From: CAVVXX01 sp052389895
GTDB taxonomy: Bacteria; Pseudomonadota; Alphaproteobacteria; Micropepsales; Micropepsaceae
Length of the DNA stretch: 54,816 bases
NCBI GenBank assembly: GCA_052389895.1
Contig: JBQTHM010000015.1
Coordinates: 1 to 54,816 of the forward strand
Direction: 5' to 3'
The notes beneath the pieces are model-generated. The model worked only from the letters and a program-made list of their open reading frames with translations, did no database searches and was not told the origin of the DNA. The translations under genes were made by a program, and so were the position numbers. This document shows, piece after piece, positions 44,378 through 52,144 of the stretch (positions are counted from its first letter, which is position 1; each line of letters starts with the position of its first letter).

Positions 44378-46600
44378 TTATTCCGCCGCTTGCAGTATCG
44401 CTTCTTGCTGCGCGCTGTCGCCCAGATCAAAGCGATCCAGGTTCATGACCTTGTTCCACGCGGCCACGAAGTCTTTCACGAATTTCTCCTTTGAGTCCGC
44501 GCACGCATAGACTTCCGCCAGGGCCCGGAGCTGGGCGTGCGCGCCGAAGATCAGGTCAACACGGGTGCCGGTCCATCTCAGTTCGTTGGTCTTGCGGTCG
44601 TGGCCCTCGTATACGCCGTCGGAGCCGGCCGCCGGCCGCCACTGCGTGTTCATGTCGAGCAGGTTGACGAAGAAGTCGTTCGTCAGCGTCTCCGGCCGCT
44701 TGGTGAAGACGCCGCGCTTGGACTGACCGGCATTGGCGCCGAGCACGCGCAGGCCGCCGACGAGAACCGTCATTTCCGGCGCGGTCAGCGTCAAGAGTTG
44801 CGCCTTGTCCACCAACGCCTCCTCAGGCGACATGAGTTGCTTGCTGCGGTAATAGTTGCGGAAACCGTCAGCGGCCGGTTCGAAGGGCGCGAAGGACTCG
44901 ACATCGGTCTGCTCCTGCGACGCGTCCATGCGTCCTGGCGTGAAGGGGACCTTCAGGTCGTGCCCGGCAGCCTTCGCGGCTTTTTCGACCGCCGCGCAAC
45001 CGCCGAGAACGATCAGGTCGGCAAGCGAAACCTTCTTGCCGCCCGTGGCCGAAGCATTGAAGTCCTTCCGGACCGCTTCGAGCTTCTTTAGCACTTCCGC
45101 AAGTTGTTTCGGCTGGTTGACGTCCCAGTCCTTTTGTGGGCTGAGGCGGATGCGGGCGCCGTTCGCTCCGCCGCGCTTGTCGGAGCCGCGGAACGTCGAC
45201 GCCGCCGCCCAAGCCGTCGAGACGAGCTGCGATACGGACAAGCCCGACGCGAGGATCTTCGCCTTCAGATCGCCAATGTCCTGCTCCCCGATCAGCGGAT
45301 GATCCACGGCGGGGATCGGGTCCTGCCAAATCAAAGTTTCCTTTGGAACGAGCGGGCCGAGATAGCGCTGGATCGGGCCCATGTCGCGATGCGTCAGCTT
45401 GAACCACGCGCGCGCAAACGCGTCCGCGAACTGATCCGGATGCTCGTAGAAGCGTCTCGAGATCTTCTCGTAGGCCGGGTCGAAGCGAAGCGAGAGGTCC
45501 GTGGTAAGCATGGTGGGCACGCGCCGCTTCGATGAATCGTAGGCATCCGGAATCGTGGCAGCGCCGCCTTTCGCCTTCCATTGATAGGCGCCGGCCGGGC
45601 TCTTCGTCGGCTCCCATTCGTTGCCGAACAGGTTATCGAAGAAGTGATTGCTCCACTTCGTCGGCGTCTGCGACCAGGTGACTTCGGGGCCGCCGGTGAT
45701 CGCATCGCGCCCTTTACCCGCGCCGAATTTGCTTTTCCATCCCAGGCCCTGATCCTCGATGGCGGCGCCTTCCGGCTCCGGGCCGACCAACGACGCATCG
45801 CCGGCGCCGTGGGTTTTTCCGAAGGCGTGGCCGCCGGCAATCAGCGCGACGGTCTCCTCGTCGTTCATCGCCATGCGGTGGAACGTTTCGCGGATATCGC
45901 GTGCCGCGGCGATCGGGTCCGGCTTGCCGTTCGGCCCTTCCGGATTCACGTAGATCAGGCCCATCTGCACGGCGCCGAAGGGATTGTGAAGTTCGCGCTC
46001 GCCGCTGTAGCGTTCGTCCCCCAGCCACGTTTTCTCGGGACCCCAGTAGAGTTCTTCGGGCTCCCAGACATCGGCGCGCCCCCCGCCGAAGCCGAACGTT
46101 TTGAAGCCCATCGATTCCAGCGCAACGTTGCCGGCGAGAATCATCAGATCGGCCCAGGAGATTTTCCGCCCGTACTTCTGCTTGATCGGCCACAGCAGCC
46201 GGCGCGCCTTGTCGAGGTTGGCGTTGTCGGGCCAACTGTTGAGCGGCGCGAAGCGCTGCTGGCCGGCTCCGGCGCCGCCACGGCCGTCGGCGATGCGGTA
46301 GGTGCCTGCGCTGTGCCACGCCATGCGGACGAACAGCGGCCCGTAGTGGCCAAAGTCGGCCGGCCACCAATCCTGCGAGTCCGTCATCAGGGCATGCAGG
46401 TCCTCGATCACGGCGTTCAAGTTTAGGCTCTTGAATTCCTTGGTGTAGTCGAACGCCTCGCCCATCGGGTCGGACACGGTGGAATGTTGGTGGAGAACCT
46501 GAAGGTCCAGTTGGTTTGGCCACCAGTCGCGATTCTTCCTGGCAGTCGTGTGCATGACCGGGCACTTGCCTGGGCCCGTGTCGTCGGTCTTCGCATCCAT
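44378..46600 (-). CDS. katG: Catalase-peroxidase KatG
   Basis: KatG removes hydrogen peroxide by catalase and peroxidase chemistry. The 740-residue protein is two tandem peroxidase domains. The active N-terminal domain shows RMAWHSAGTYR with distal Arg, Trp and His, the crosslink tyrosine in GLIYVNPEGPNGKP, and the proximal histidine in GGHAFGKTHGAG. The C-terminal domain begins near SGLSVSQLVSTAWAAASTFR. GGAGAG lies six bases before the ATG. A Fur-like palindrome sits inside the likely promoter at 46711-46725. Confidence 0.97.
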   Translation of the reverse strand: MDAKTDDTGPGKCPVMHTTARKNRDWWPNQLDLQVLHQHSTVSDPMGEAFDYTKEFKSLNLNAVIEDLHALMTDSQDWWPADFGHYGPLFVRMAWHSAGTYRIADGRGGAGAGQQRFAPLNSWPDNANLDKARRLLWPIKQKYGRKISWADLMILAGNVALESMGFKTFGFGGGRADVWEPEELYWGPEKTWLGDERYSGERELHNPFGAVQMGLIYVNPEGPNGKPDPIAAARDIRETFHRMAMNDEETVALIAGGHAFGKTHGAGDASLVGPEPEGAAIEDQGLGWKSKFGAGKGRDAITGGPEVTWSQTPTKWSNHFFDNLFGNEWEPTKSPAGAYQWKAKGGAATIPDAYDSSKRRVPTMLTTDLSLRFDPAYEKISRRFYEHPDQFADAFARAWFKLTHRDMGPIQRYLGPLVPKETLIWQDPIPAVDHPLIGEQDIGDLKAKILASGLSVSQLVSTAWAAASTFRGSDKRGGANGARIRLSPQKDWDVNQPKQLAEVLKKLEAVRKDFNASATGGKKVSLADLIVLGGCAAVEKAAKAAGHDLKVPFTPGRMDASQEQTDVESFAPFEPAADGFRNYYRSKQLMSPEEALVDKAQLLTLTAPEMTVLVGGLRVLGANAGQSKRGVFTKRPETLTNDFFVNLLDMNTQWRPAAGSDGVYEGHDRKTNELRWTGTRVDLIFGAHAQLRALAEVYACADSKEKFVKDFVAAWNKVMNLDRFDLGDSAQQEAILQAAE

Positions 46601-46707
46601 GGTTCTCTCCGGTCGTGTTCTGGTTTTCTTCGAGTTGTTCCGCGCGGTGGTGAGTGGGCCGCTTTTCCACGGGGGGTTTCTCCGCGAGGACGGTGAGCCT
46701 AGTGCCT

Positions 46708-46735
46708 ATTCTGGAATTATTCTAGTTCTAAACAA
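46708..46735 (-). promoter_or_regulatory. katG promoter with Fur/PerR-like 7-1-7 palindrome
   Basis: Reading on the minus strand, TTGTTT is followed after 16 bases by CAGAAT, a fair sigma-70 pair about 110 bases before katG. The spacer contains CTAGAATAATTCCAG (46725-46711), a 7-1-7 inverted repeat with one mismatch, resembling Fur-family (PerR-type) boxes. A repressor bound there would block the promoter and release it on peroxide stress. Confidence 0.45.
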
Positions 46736-46801
46736 AACCGGAACGGTTCAGCACCGGCGCGAAAAAGCCTAGGAAGGAGCGTGGGATTTGAGGACAGGCG
46801 C

Positions 46802-47185
46802 ATGGCCAGGGTGGTGGAAATTGGCGGGGTGTTTTTCCGCAGCCGGGATCCGAAGGCGCTGGCGGCGTGGTACGGGGACACGCTCGGTTTCGAGGTGCAG
46901 GAGTGGGGAGGCGTCGTATTTCCCCTGCGCGAAAGAAGCGAGGCGCCGAAGGGCGCCTGTCAGGTGTGGAGCACTTTTGCGCACGACACGAACTACTTCG
47001 ATCCCGGCACGCGCGAATTCATGATCAATTTCGAAGTGGACGATCTCGATGCGGTTGTCGCGCGCCTCGAGGGAAAAGGCGTGAAAGTCGCTGGGCACGA
47101 CGATAACGAGGCGTCCGGTAAGTTCGCCTGGTTCGTCGATCCCGAGGGCACCAAGGTGGAGCTCTGGCAACCGAAGGATTCCTGA
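46802..47185 (+). CDS. VOC-family (glyoxalase-like) protein
   Basis: This 127-residue protein has the vicinal-oxygen-chelate fold in one module pair: VEIGGVFFRSRDPKALAAWY, LGFEVQEWGGVVFPLR, MINFEVDDLDAVVARLEGKG and FAWFVDPEGTKVELWQ with the typical metal-ligand glutamate. Substrate unknown; such proteins include lyases and dioxygenases. I preferred ATG 46802 over a GTG at 46781, whose purine-rich signal would sit too close. Confidence 0.87.
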   Translation: MARVVEIGGVFFRSRDPKALAAWYGDTLGFEVQEWGGVVFPLRERSEAPKGACQVWSTFAHDTNYFDPGTREFMINFEVDDLDAVVARLEGKGVKVAGHDDNEASGKFAWFVDPEGTKVELWQPKDS

Positions 47186-47212
47186 TCCGCGCCTGCACGG
47201 CAGCACAGTTAG

Positions 47213-47283
47213 AAACGACCCTCCCCTTGAGGGAGGGTCGAAATTTGCGAGCATGACAGCGCGAGCAAATTTCGGGGAGGGGC
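47213..47283. repeat. Intergenic repeat with GACCCTCCC hairpin and AAATTTGC arms
   Basis: A GACCCTCCC/GGGAGGGTC stem is followed by CGAAATTTGCGAGC, a short spacer, then GCGAGCAAATTTCGGGGAGG, forming a second inverted repeat. This pattern is a dispersed intergenic element in many Rhizobiales-like genomes. It separates the convergent VOC and GST genes and may act as a terminator. Confidence 0.6.
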
Positions 47284-47345
47284 AATCTTGCGGGGCCTCC
47301 CTTGCTGAAATCTTTTCTCGCTGCTCCCGAAAAGATTTCGATCCT

Positions 47346-47948
47346 TCAAAGCGGAATGAAGCCCGGCTGTTCTTCCACGCGGGAAAGCCATGTCCGCACG
47401 GCCGGAAAGCGGTCAAGCTCGAAGCCGCCTTCGCCCGCGCAATGGGTGTAGGCGTAGAGCGCGGCATCGGCCACCGAATAGCGCCCGCCCGCGAACCATT
47501 CGTTTTTTGCGAGACGCGCTTGCATCACGCCCAGCGCAGCATTGCCGCGCTCGGTGAGCTCGGCAAAACGGTCGCGCTTCGCCTCGCGCTCTTCCTTGGG
47601 CGCATAGCCGAGAAGCCGGCGCATCACCGCGATGTAGGGTTCGTGGCTGTACTGCTCGAAGAACATCCATTGCAGCGCAATGCCACGGCCCCATTTCGAA
47701 TCGGGCTGCAGCTTGGTGCCTTCGCTCAAGTACCAGATGATCGCGTTCGATTCGGCCATCATCCGCCCATCCTCGAATTCCAGCAGCGGCACGCGCCCAT
47801 TCGGGTTCTTGGCCAGGAAATCGTGCTGGCGCGTCTGCCCCGAATTCTGCGCGTATTCCTTTATCGTCAACGGGATGCCGAGCTGATGCGCGACCAGGCG
47901 CACCTTGTAGCAATTCCCCGACGCCTGCATGTTGTGAAGTATCGGCAT
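47346..47948 (-). CDS. Glutathione S-transferase family protein
   Basis: This 200-residue protein has a thioredoxin-like N-domain (MPILHNMQASGNCYKVRLVA, with NPNGRVPLLE and the glutathione-binding ESNAIIWYL) and an all-helical C-domain ending DRFPAVRTWLSRVEEQPGF. The likely catalytic residue is Ser or Cys in ASGNCYK. I chose ATG 47948 because GGGGAG lies six bases upstream; ATG 47954 is the alternative. Function is likely detoxification of electrophiles. Confidence 0.9.
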   Translation of the reverse strand: MPILHNMQASGNCYKVRLVAHQLGIPLTIKEYAQNSGQTRQHDFLAKNPNGRVPLLEFEDGRMMAESNAIIWYLSEGTKLQPDSKWGRGIALQWMFFEQYSHEPYIAVMRRLLGYAPKEEREAKRDRFAELTERGNAALGVMQARLAKNEWFAGGRYSVADAALYAYTHCAGEGGFELDRFPAVRTWLSRVEEQPGFIPL

Positions 47949-48024
47949 GTCCATCTCCCCTTCCGCTGCATAGAGAGGTGCCCGCGCGCGGAAAAGCGAT
48001 TCCTTTTCACAATTTCTTGCTTTC

Positions 48025-48064
48025 AAAAAACCGCGGGCGGCGGGGCTTTCGCCGCGCCGCCCGC
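48025..48064 (-). terminator. Intrinsic terminator of first cspA gene
   Basis: The 10-bp stem GCGGGCGGCG / CGCCGCCCGC (48033-48042 and 48055-48064) encloses a small inner hairpin. On the minus strand it is followed by TTTTTT at 48030-48025. It lies 24 bases after the cspA stop codon. Confidence 0.8.
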
Positions 48065-48087
48065 CAACGCATTGCAGATTGCCCGCG

Positions 48088-48291
48088 TTAGGCTGGACGC
48101 AGATTCACCGCCTTCGAGCCGCGCGCATCCGGCTGGATGTCGAACGCGATTTTCTGGCCTTCGGTCAGCGTGCGCATGCCCGCCGCCTCGACGGCGGTTG
48201 CGTGCACGAACACGTCCTTGCCGCCGCCTTCCGGCGCAATGAAGCCAAAGCCCTTGGTGGTATTGAAGAACTTGACAGTCCCAACAGTCAT
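48088..48291 (-). CDS. cspA: Cold-shock protein, copy 1
   Basis: This 67-residue OB-fold RNA chaperone has the RNP1-like KGFGFIAPEG and RNP2-like KDVFVHATAV motifs. The start at 48291 gives MTVGTVKFFN, the normal N-terminus. It has a 5' untranslated leader of about 147 bases, strongly similar to that of the second copy at 52145-52348, and its own promoter and terminator. The two proteins differ at a handful of positions. Confidence 0.96.
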   Translation of the reverse strand: MTVGTVKFFNTTKGFGFIAPEGGGKDVFVHATAVEAAGMRTLTEGQKIAFDIQPDARGSKAVNLRPA

Positions 48292-48353
48292 TTTCGCTTC
48301 CTGAGTAAGTTCCACAGCGGACGACATGTCCGTTGCAGGCCGCGGGCCTTGTC

Positions 48354-48440
48354 CGGGAAGTTGGCTGTCTCGTCCAGGCGCGCACGTAGGCGAGTCGGAT
48401 TCAAAAACAGGCGCGCTTCGTCAGACGGATGCCGTAGCGC
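48354..48440 (-). promoter_or_regulatory. Conserved 5' leader element of cspA copy 1
   Basis: Just after the predicted transcription start, this leader shares with the copy at 52419-52508 a string of blocks: AAGCGC, CTGTT, TTTGAATCC, TGCGCGCC and GGACGAGACAG, in the same order and near-equal spacing. CTGTT and GACAG can pair. A cold-responsive RNA structure is the likely role (inference). Confidence 0.6.
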
Positions 48441-48444
48441 TTGG

Positions 48445-48473
48445 TACATAGGCCCAGTCTGCATTAAATTCAA
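48445..48473 (-). promoter_or_regulatory. Sigma-70 promoter of cspA copy 1
   Basis: On the minus strand TTGAAT (48473-48468), 17 bases, then TATGTA (48450-48445). The same layout occurs before the second cspA at 52515-52543, which supports the call. Confidence 0.6.
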
Positions 48474-48563
48474 GACAACGCGCCCGCCGCACTTGGGGAA
48501 CCGCCTGCAATTCCAAACGTTTTCCCGCCGGGCCGGGGAGCATTCAGCCCAAGGAGTCCGAAC

Positions 48564-49136
48564 ATGGCACTGGGAAGATATTTGACCGCCTCTCTGATTG
48601 TGCTGGGCGCGTCCGGCGCCGCGCTCGCGCAAGATGGCGCCGAGCCCGCGAATTACGCGCCGCAATCGTTTCGCTCCCTGCCGCTCGACAGGCCCACCGA
48701 GGTGAACGGAATCGAAACCGTCTGCACGGGCGTGGACAGCGACTCGCGTGAAAATCCTCTGTGGGCGGAATATCCGCTGCGCCTGGAATTTGCCGCGGGC
48801 GGCCGCTCATACGTCGCCAACGAGCAGGTGCGCATTTCCGGCGGCGGCGCCGAACTCGAAGTATTTTGTTCCGGCCCCTGGGTGCTGGCGAAGCTTCCGC
48901 CCGGCCGTTACCAGGTGACGGCCTCGGTGGAAGGCGGCGGCACCAGGTCCGCCACCGTCACGGTGCCGGCAGACGGGCAAAAGCGCGTCGTGCTGCACTT
49001 CCCGGAAATTCCCGCGGGCGAATCCGACGGCAGCATGGGGCCGAACCCGCCGCTGCCTCCGCCCCAATACGAGCGGGTACCGCAGCCGGACGAACCGTTG
49101 CCCCCGGAGAGCGAGCCGGAATACGAGCCGGAATAA
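48564..49136 (+). CDS. Secreted hypothetical protein, paralogue A
   Basis: I do not recognise a named family. The 190-residue protein has a signal peptide (about 1-22, ending AALAQ), a beta-rich region of about 110 residues and a Pro/Glu-rich tail from about 155. It resembles its downstream neighbour at 49268 through NGIE-x2-CTG, R-x-EF, a cysteine before PW (FCSGPWVLAKLPPGRYQV) and RVVLHF. The second half looks like an Ig-like or carboxypeptidase-regulatory domain. The two cysteines may form a disulfide. CAAGGAG precedes the ATG. Confidence 0.7.
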   Translation: MALGRYLTASLIVLGASGAALAQDGAEPANYAPQSFRSLPLDRPTEVNGIETVCTGVDSDSRENPLWAEYPLRLEFAAGGRSYVANEQVRISGGGAELEVFCSGPWVLAKLPPGRYQVTASVEGGGTRSATVTVPADGQKRVVLHFPEIPAGESDGSMGPNPPLPPPQYERVPQPDEPLPPESEPEYEPE

Positions 49137-49267
49137 TCGTCCCATCGATTTGTTAAGACGCCGGTGCGGAAATCCCTGCACCGGCGCTTAACCTTACGCC
49201 CCATCTCGTCCGCACGCCGCCGTGCTCTTCCGCTATGCTTGGCGAATCGCAAGGGGAGGGGGCTTCG

Positions 49268-49777
49268 ATGTTCTTGCGCCTGGTGGTTGCGTTCGCGCTC
49301 GTGCTTGCTGCGGGCGAGGCGGATGCGCGCGGCAAGCAAGCCAAGCGCGACTACGGCGCCTACGCCAATGCAGGCGTGATGAACGCGCGCGATTTGACCC
49401 AAACCGATCTGCCCGTCGACGGCACCGCGACCGTGAACGGCATCGAGATGGGCTGCACCGGAATCGGTCTGGAAGCGCGCGAGCGCGGCGAATGGAAGCG
49501 CTTCTCCGTGCGTGTGGAATTTTCCGGTTCCTACCGCCAGTACATTCCCGGCGGCCGCCTCGTGGTCAAGACCTGGGAGGGCAGGAAGCCCATCGTAAAT
49601 GTGCGCTGCGACGCGCCATGGATTCTTCTCGATCTCGAGCCCGGCAAGTACCGCGTCGGCGGCGTGATGGCGGGTTATTCGAAACCGCAAAGCTGGATCA
49701 TGCGCCTCAAGCCCAACCGCAAGAACACGCGGCGCATTGTTCTTCATTTCGACGAAGTTACCGGCTCCGATCCGTAA
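49268..49777 (+). CDS. Secreted hypothetical protein, paralogue B
   Basis: This 169-residue protein has a signal peptide (about 1-18, ending GEADA), then a domain parallel to the preceding gene's: VNGIEMGCTGIG, VRVEF, RCDAPWILLDLEPGKYRV and RRIVLHF at the end. It lacks the Pro/Glu tail. The start at 49268 has a GGGGAGGGGG signal six bases upstream. The two genes are 131 bases apart on the same strand and look like an old tandem duplication. Function unknown. Confidence 0.7.
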   Translation: MFLRLVVAFALVLAAGEADARGKQAKRDYGAYANAGVMNARDLTQTDLPVDGTATVNGIEMGCTGIGLEARERGEWKRFSVRVEFSGSYRQYIPGGRLVVKTWEGRKPIVNVRCDAPWILLDLEPGKYRVGGVMAGYSKPQSWIMRLKPNRKNTRRIVLHFDEVTGSDP

Positions 49778-50026
49778 ACGGAGTTTCATGAACTTCTTTT
49801 CATGCTGACGCGCGTCCGCGCGCGATCTGCGCGTGTCATCGGCGGTTTACGGCGTCACGCCGCGGGAACGCATGCTGGCCCGCACCGTTGTTTCTTGCGG
49901 CGGATGCGGGAGCTCGCGTGAAACTCTCCTACGGTCAAGCGCGTGCGTGCGTTCCGCTAATGGCAACCAATCCATGCTCGGGGGCCCCAAGGTTGAGTCA
50001 TGGATGCAACAATGGAGACTTGAGCA

Positions 50027-50329
50027 ATGAAATCGCTTCGAAACACCGCCACCTTCGCGGCGCTCGCGGCGTTCGTCGGATTGGGCGCCGTAGCCGCGAG
50101 CACCACGCCGGCGTCGGCGTATATTTATCGCACGGACTGCATAGGCGACACTTGCGTACGCGTCCGCTGCGATGACGACGGTGCATTCTGTGTACGTGTG
50201 GGATACCGGACTTACAGTGAATTCAGTCCGGAATACCGCGAGGTGTGCGACGCTTTCGGCTCTTGCCGTTACGTCCGCACCGGGTATTACGACGAATTCG
50301 GCAACTGGCACCCCAGTTACGACTTCTAG
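50027..50329 (+). CDS. Small secreted cysteine-containing protein
   Basis: This is a 100-residue unrecognised protein with a signal peptide ending near residue 31 (TPASAY). The mature part is Tyr/Asp-rich with six cysteines, in DCIGDTCVRVRCDDDGAFC and VCDAFGSCRY, an even number that suggests three disulfides. It ends at a strong bidirectional hairpin shared with the next gene. Likely periplasmic or extracellular. Confidence 0.65.
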   Translation: MKSLRNTATFAALAAFVGLGAVAASTTPASAYIYRTDCIGDTCVRVRCDDDGAFCVRVGYRTYSEFSPEYREVCDAFGSCRYVRTGYYDEFGNWHPSYDF

Positions 50330-50351
50330 TCCCGAAGCGCAGTTCGAAAAA

Positions 50352-50381
50352 AACCGGCGCGTGGGAAACCACGCGCCGGTT
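50352..50381. terminator. Perfect 13-bp bidirectional terminator
   Basis: AACCGGCGCGTGG pairs with CCACGCGCCGGTT around a GAAA tetraloop. An A run lies on the left (50347-50353) and CTGTTTTG on the right, so it can end both the plus-strand gene before it and the minus-strand gene after it. Confidence 0.85.
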
Positions 50382-50404
50382 CTGTTTTGCCCGTTTAGGG
50401 CGCT

Positions 50405-51202
50405 TCAGTAGTAGTACGGTGGAACGGGAATCCACCCGCTGGCGCAGAAACGCACATACGGGTAATAGCCCGGAGGAAAGTCGCACCAGTACCAGTAGTA
50501 GTCGTAGTAATCGACGTACGAGATTCCGATGTACGTCGGGTACGGGTAGACCGGGTAGGGATAGAAGAACCAGAATCCGCCCACGACCCACCACCAGCCG
50601 TACTTGCCGTGGTGGTGCGTGTGCCGCCACGAACCGCCCCGCCACTTGCGGTGGTCAGTGGTCGTGAACTGGGCATACGACTTGCCCTGGAAGGTTTTCA
50701 CCTCCCGGCTGCCGGCCGTGCCGCGGCGTGTGGTGGTCGAGCCGCGGAAATCGCGCGGCACGCCGCGGAAGTCGCGCCTTGGCGTCTGCCCGCGGAAGTC
50801 GCGTGGCGGGCCACGGCGTCCGGCGCGCTCGGTCGCGCGGCGTTCGGAGCGCTCGACGTCGCGGCGTTCCGATGCGCGGATGGGACGCCGGTCGAACGAG
50901 CGGCGCTCCGAGGCGCGCGTGGTGCGCCGGTCGAACGAGCGGCGTTCGAAATCGCGGCTTCCGCGCTGGAAGTCGCGTTCCGAAGCGCGGCGGACTTCGC
51001 CGCGCTCGCGATCGCGGAAGCTGCGCTGGATCGCGCGGTCGCCGCGGTCGCGGTCCGGCCTCGCGCGTTCGCTGCGCGCTGGCTGGTCTCTGTCGGGTCT
51101 TTCAAGTCTGTCTCTGTCGGGGCCCTGTGCTACTGCCGTCGCGGGCACGAGCGAACCCGCGGCAAGCAGCGCCGCAAGACCTAGTGCAGTGAGGATTCTC
51201 AT
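50405..51202 (-). CDS. Secreted Arg/Asp/Ser-repeat protein with Tyr/Trp/Pro-rich tail
   Basis: The 265-residue protein has three parts: a signal peptide (about 1-25, ending TAVAQ), a highly charged low-complexity region (about 27-165) with repeats such as SERRSFDRR and ASERR, and a hydrophobic aromatic tail (about 185-265) with HTHHHGKYGWWW, YPYPVYPYPTY and many Tyr residues. I know similar tails from uncharacterised alphaproteobacterial surface proteins but can assign no function. The repeats are visible at the DNA level, so recombination between them is possible. Confidence 0.7.
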   Translation of the reverse strand: MRILTALGLAALLAAGSLVPATAVAQGPDRDRLERPDRDQPARSERARPDRDRGDRAIQRSFRDRERGEVRRASERDFQRGSRDFERRSFDRRTTRASERRSFDRRPIRASERRDVERSERRATERAGRRGPPRDFRGQTPRRDFRGVPRDFRGSTTTRRGTAGSREVKTFQGKSYAQFTTTDHRKWRGGSWRHTHHHGKYGWWWVVGGFWFFYPYPVYPYPTYIGISYVDYYDYYWYWCDFPPGYYPYVRFCASGWIPVPPYYY

Positions 51203-51253
51203 GAGCGGTTTCTCCTTTGGGCTCCAGCCCGGGGTCCACCCGCCGCGGCATGC

Positions 51254-51409
51254 TCACGTCGCAAAGCCGACTGCCGCGCCGATCAGGATGGCGCCGAGAC
51301 AAAGCAGGGCGAAACGCCCGGCCGGCGTCAACAGATGGGGACGCGGAACCGCGCGATGCGGCGCGAACAGGCCGATACGGTAATCACGGCGGTGTTCGGA
51401 CATGGCCAT
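51254..51409 (-). CDS. Candidate 51-residue membrane protein
   Basis: This short frame codes for a basic N-terminus (SEHRRDYRIGLFAPHR) and one membrane helix near the end (FALLCLGAILIGAAVGFAT). It fills most of a gap without other genes, upstream of the repeat-rich secreted gene on the same strand. The ATG at 51409 (or 51403) has only a weak ribosome signal. The coherent membrane segment makes it plausible but unproven. Confidence 0.4.
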   Translation of the reverse strand: MAMSEHRRDYRIGLFAPHRAVPRPHLLTPAGRFALLCLGAILIGAAVGFAT

Positions 51410-51530
51410 TTTATTAACGACCTGATGGGCCTTCGCCCCTCCGCCACCTTAAACGCGTGTAAGCCTTGGCCTGTTCCATGAACGGCGGATGAACGGCCCG
51501 CACTTCCGGGAACCCCGCAATGAAACTGGT

Positions 51531-51557
51531 GGCGGAGTTCCCTCCGCCCGCGTTTTT
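51531..51557 (+). terminator. Orphan terminator-like hairpin
   Basis: GGCGGAG and CTCCGCC form a 7-bp stem with a TTCC loop, followed by CGCGTTTTT. No plus-strand gene lies immediately upstream, so it may end an unannotated small RNA. It resembles the hairpin at 52082. Confidence 0.4.
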
Positions 51558-51650
51558 CATCGCCGTACTTGCTTCTGGCACGATGCCGGCTGCGGTGGGC
51601 GGAGACTATGAAAAAGCTATAATGACGCTTTAGCAGCCAGGGGGACCATC

Positions 51651-52037
51651 ATGCGCATTTCTATTTTGGCGGCTGCTGCCGCCGCATTTCTTGTGTCGCC
51701 GGCCTTAGCCTCGGAGGCGGGCAAGGAATCGCCGCAGACCGCGCCCGCCGCGGAAATGCCGAGCGCCGGCCTGATGGTGATCCATCATAGGGTGGCCGAT
51801 TACGCCAAATGGCGGCCGGTTTACGACGCGCACAAAGCGATGCGCGACACGGCCGGGCTCGACTATTGCGAAGTGCGCCAGCCGGTCGGAGACGCCACCG
51901 ACGTGTTCGTCGCCTGCAACATGACCGACGTGGACAAGGCCAAGGCCTTCGCCGCATCGAAAGACCTGAAAGAGGCGATGAAGGACGCCGGCGTAATGGG
52001 CACGCCCGAGATCCACTATCTCAGCCCGCCGAAATAG
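51651..52037 (+). CDS. Exported ABM-like dimeric alpha/beta-barrel protein
   Basis: After a signal peptide (about 1-20, ending PALAS) comes an 85-residue domain resembling antibiotic-biosynthesis-monooxygenase or cyclase-like ferredoxin folds: MVIHHRVADYAKWRPVYDAH, DVFVACNMTDVDKAKAFAAS and MGTPEIHYL. Function unknown. TATAAT at 51618-51623 may be its -10 element. A strong terminator follows at 52082. Confidence 0.7.
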   Translation: MRISILAAAAAAFLVSPALASEAGKESPQTAPAAEMPSAGLMVIHHRVADYAKWRPVYDAHKAMRDTAGLDYCEVRQPVGDATDVFVACNMTDVDKAKAFAASKDLKEAMKDAGVMGTPEIHYLSPPK

Positions 52038-52081
52038 GGCGCGGTTCAATCGGCCGGAGCCGGGCCCGTAAACAAAATGAA

Positions 52082-52115
52082 GGGCGGCGGAGCTTCCTCC
52101 GCCGCCCGCGTTTTT
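52082..52115 (+). terminator. Intrinsic terminator after ABM-like gene
   Basis: The 11-bp perfect stem GGGCGGCGGAG / CTCCGCCGCCC with loop CTTC is followed by GCGTTTTT. It ends the plus-strand gene and may also stop the convergent cspA copy 2 transcript. Confidence 0.85.
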
Positions 52116-52144
52116 CAATCGGCTGAAATTATCTCAGCCGCGGC

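Noticed and set aside
48564..49777. Gene pair as a toxin-antitoxin or bacteriocin system
   Set aside because: Both proteins have signal peptides and are paralogous to each other, with no toxin or immunity features visible.
50860..51060. CRISPR-like array
   Set aside because: The repeated units have no regular spacers and are in frame in a charged-repeat protein.
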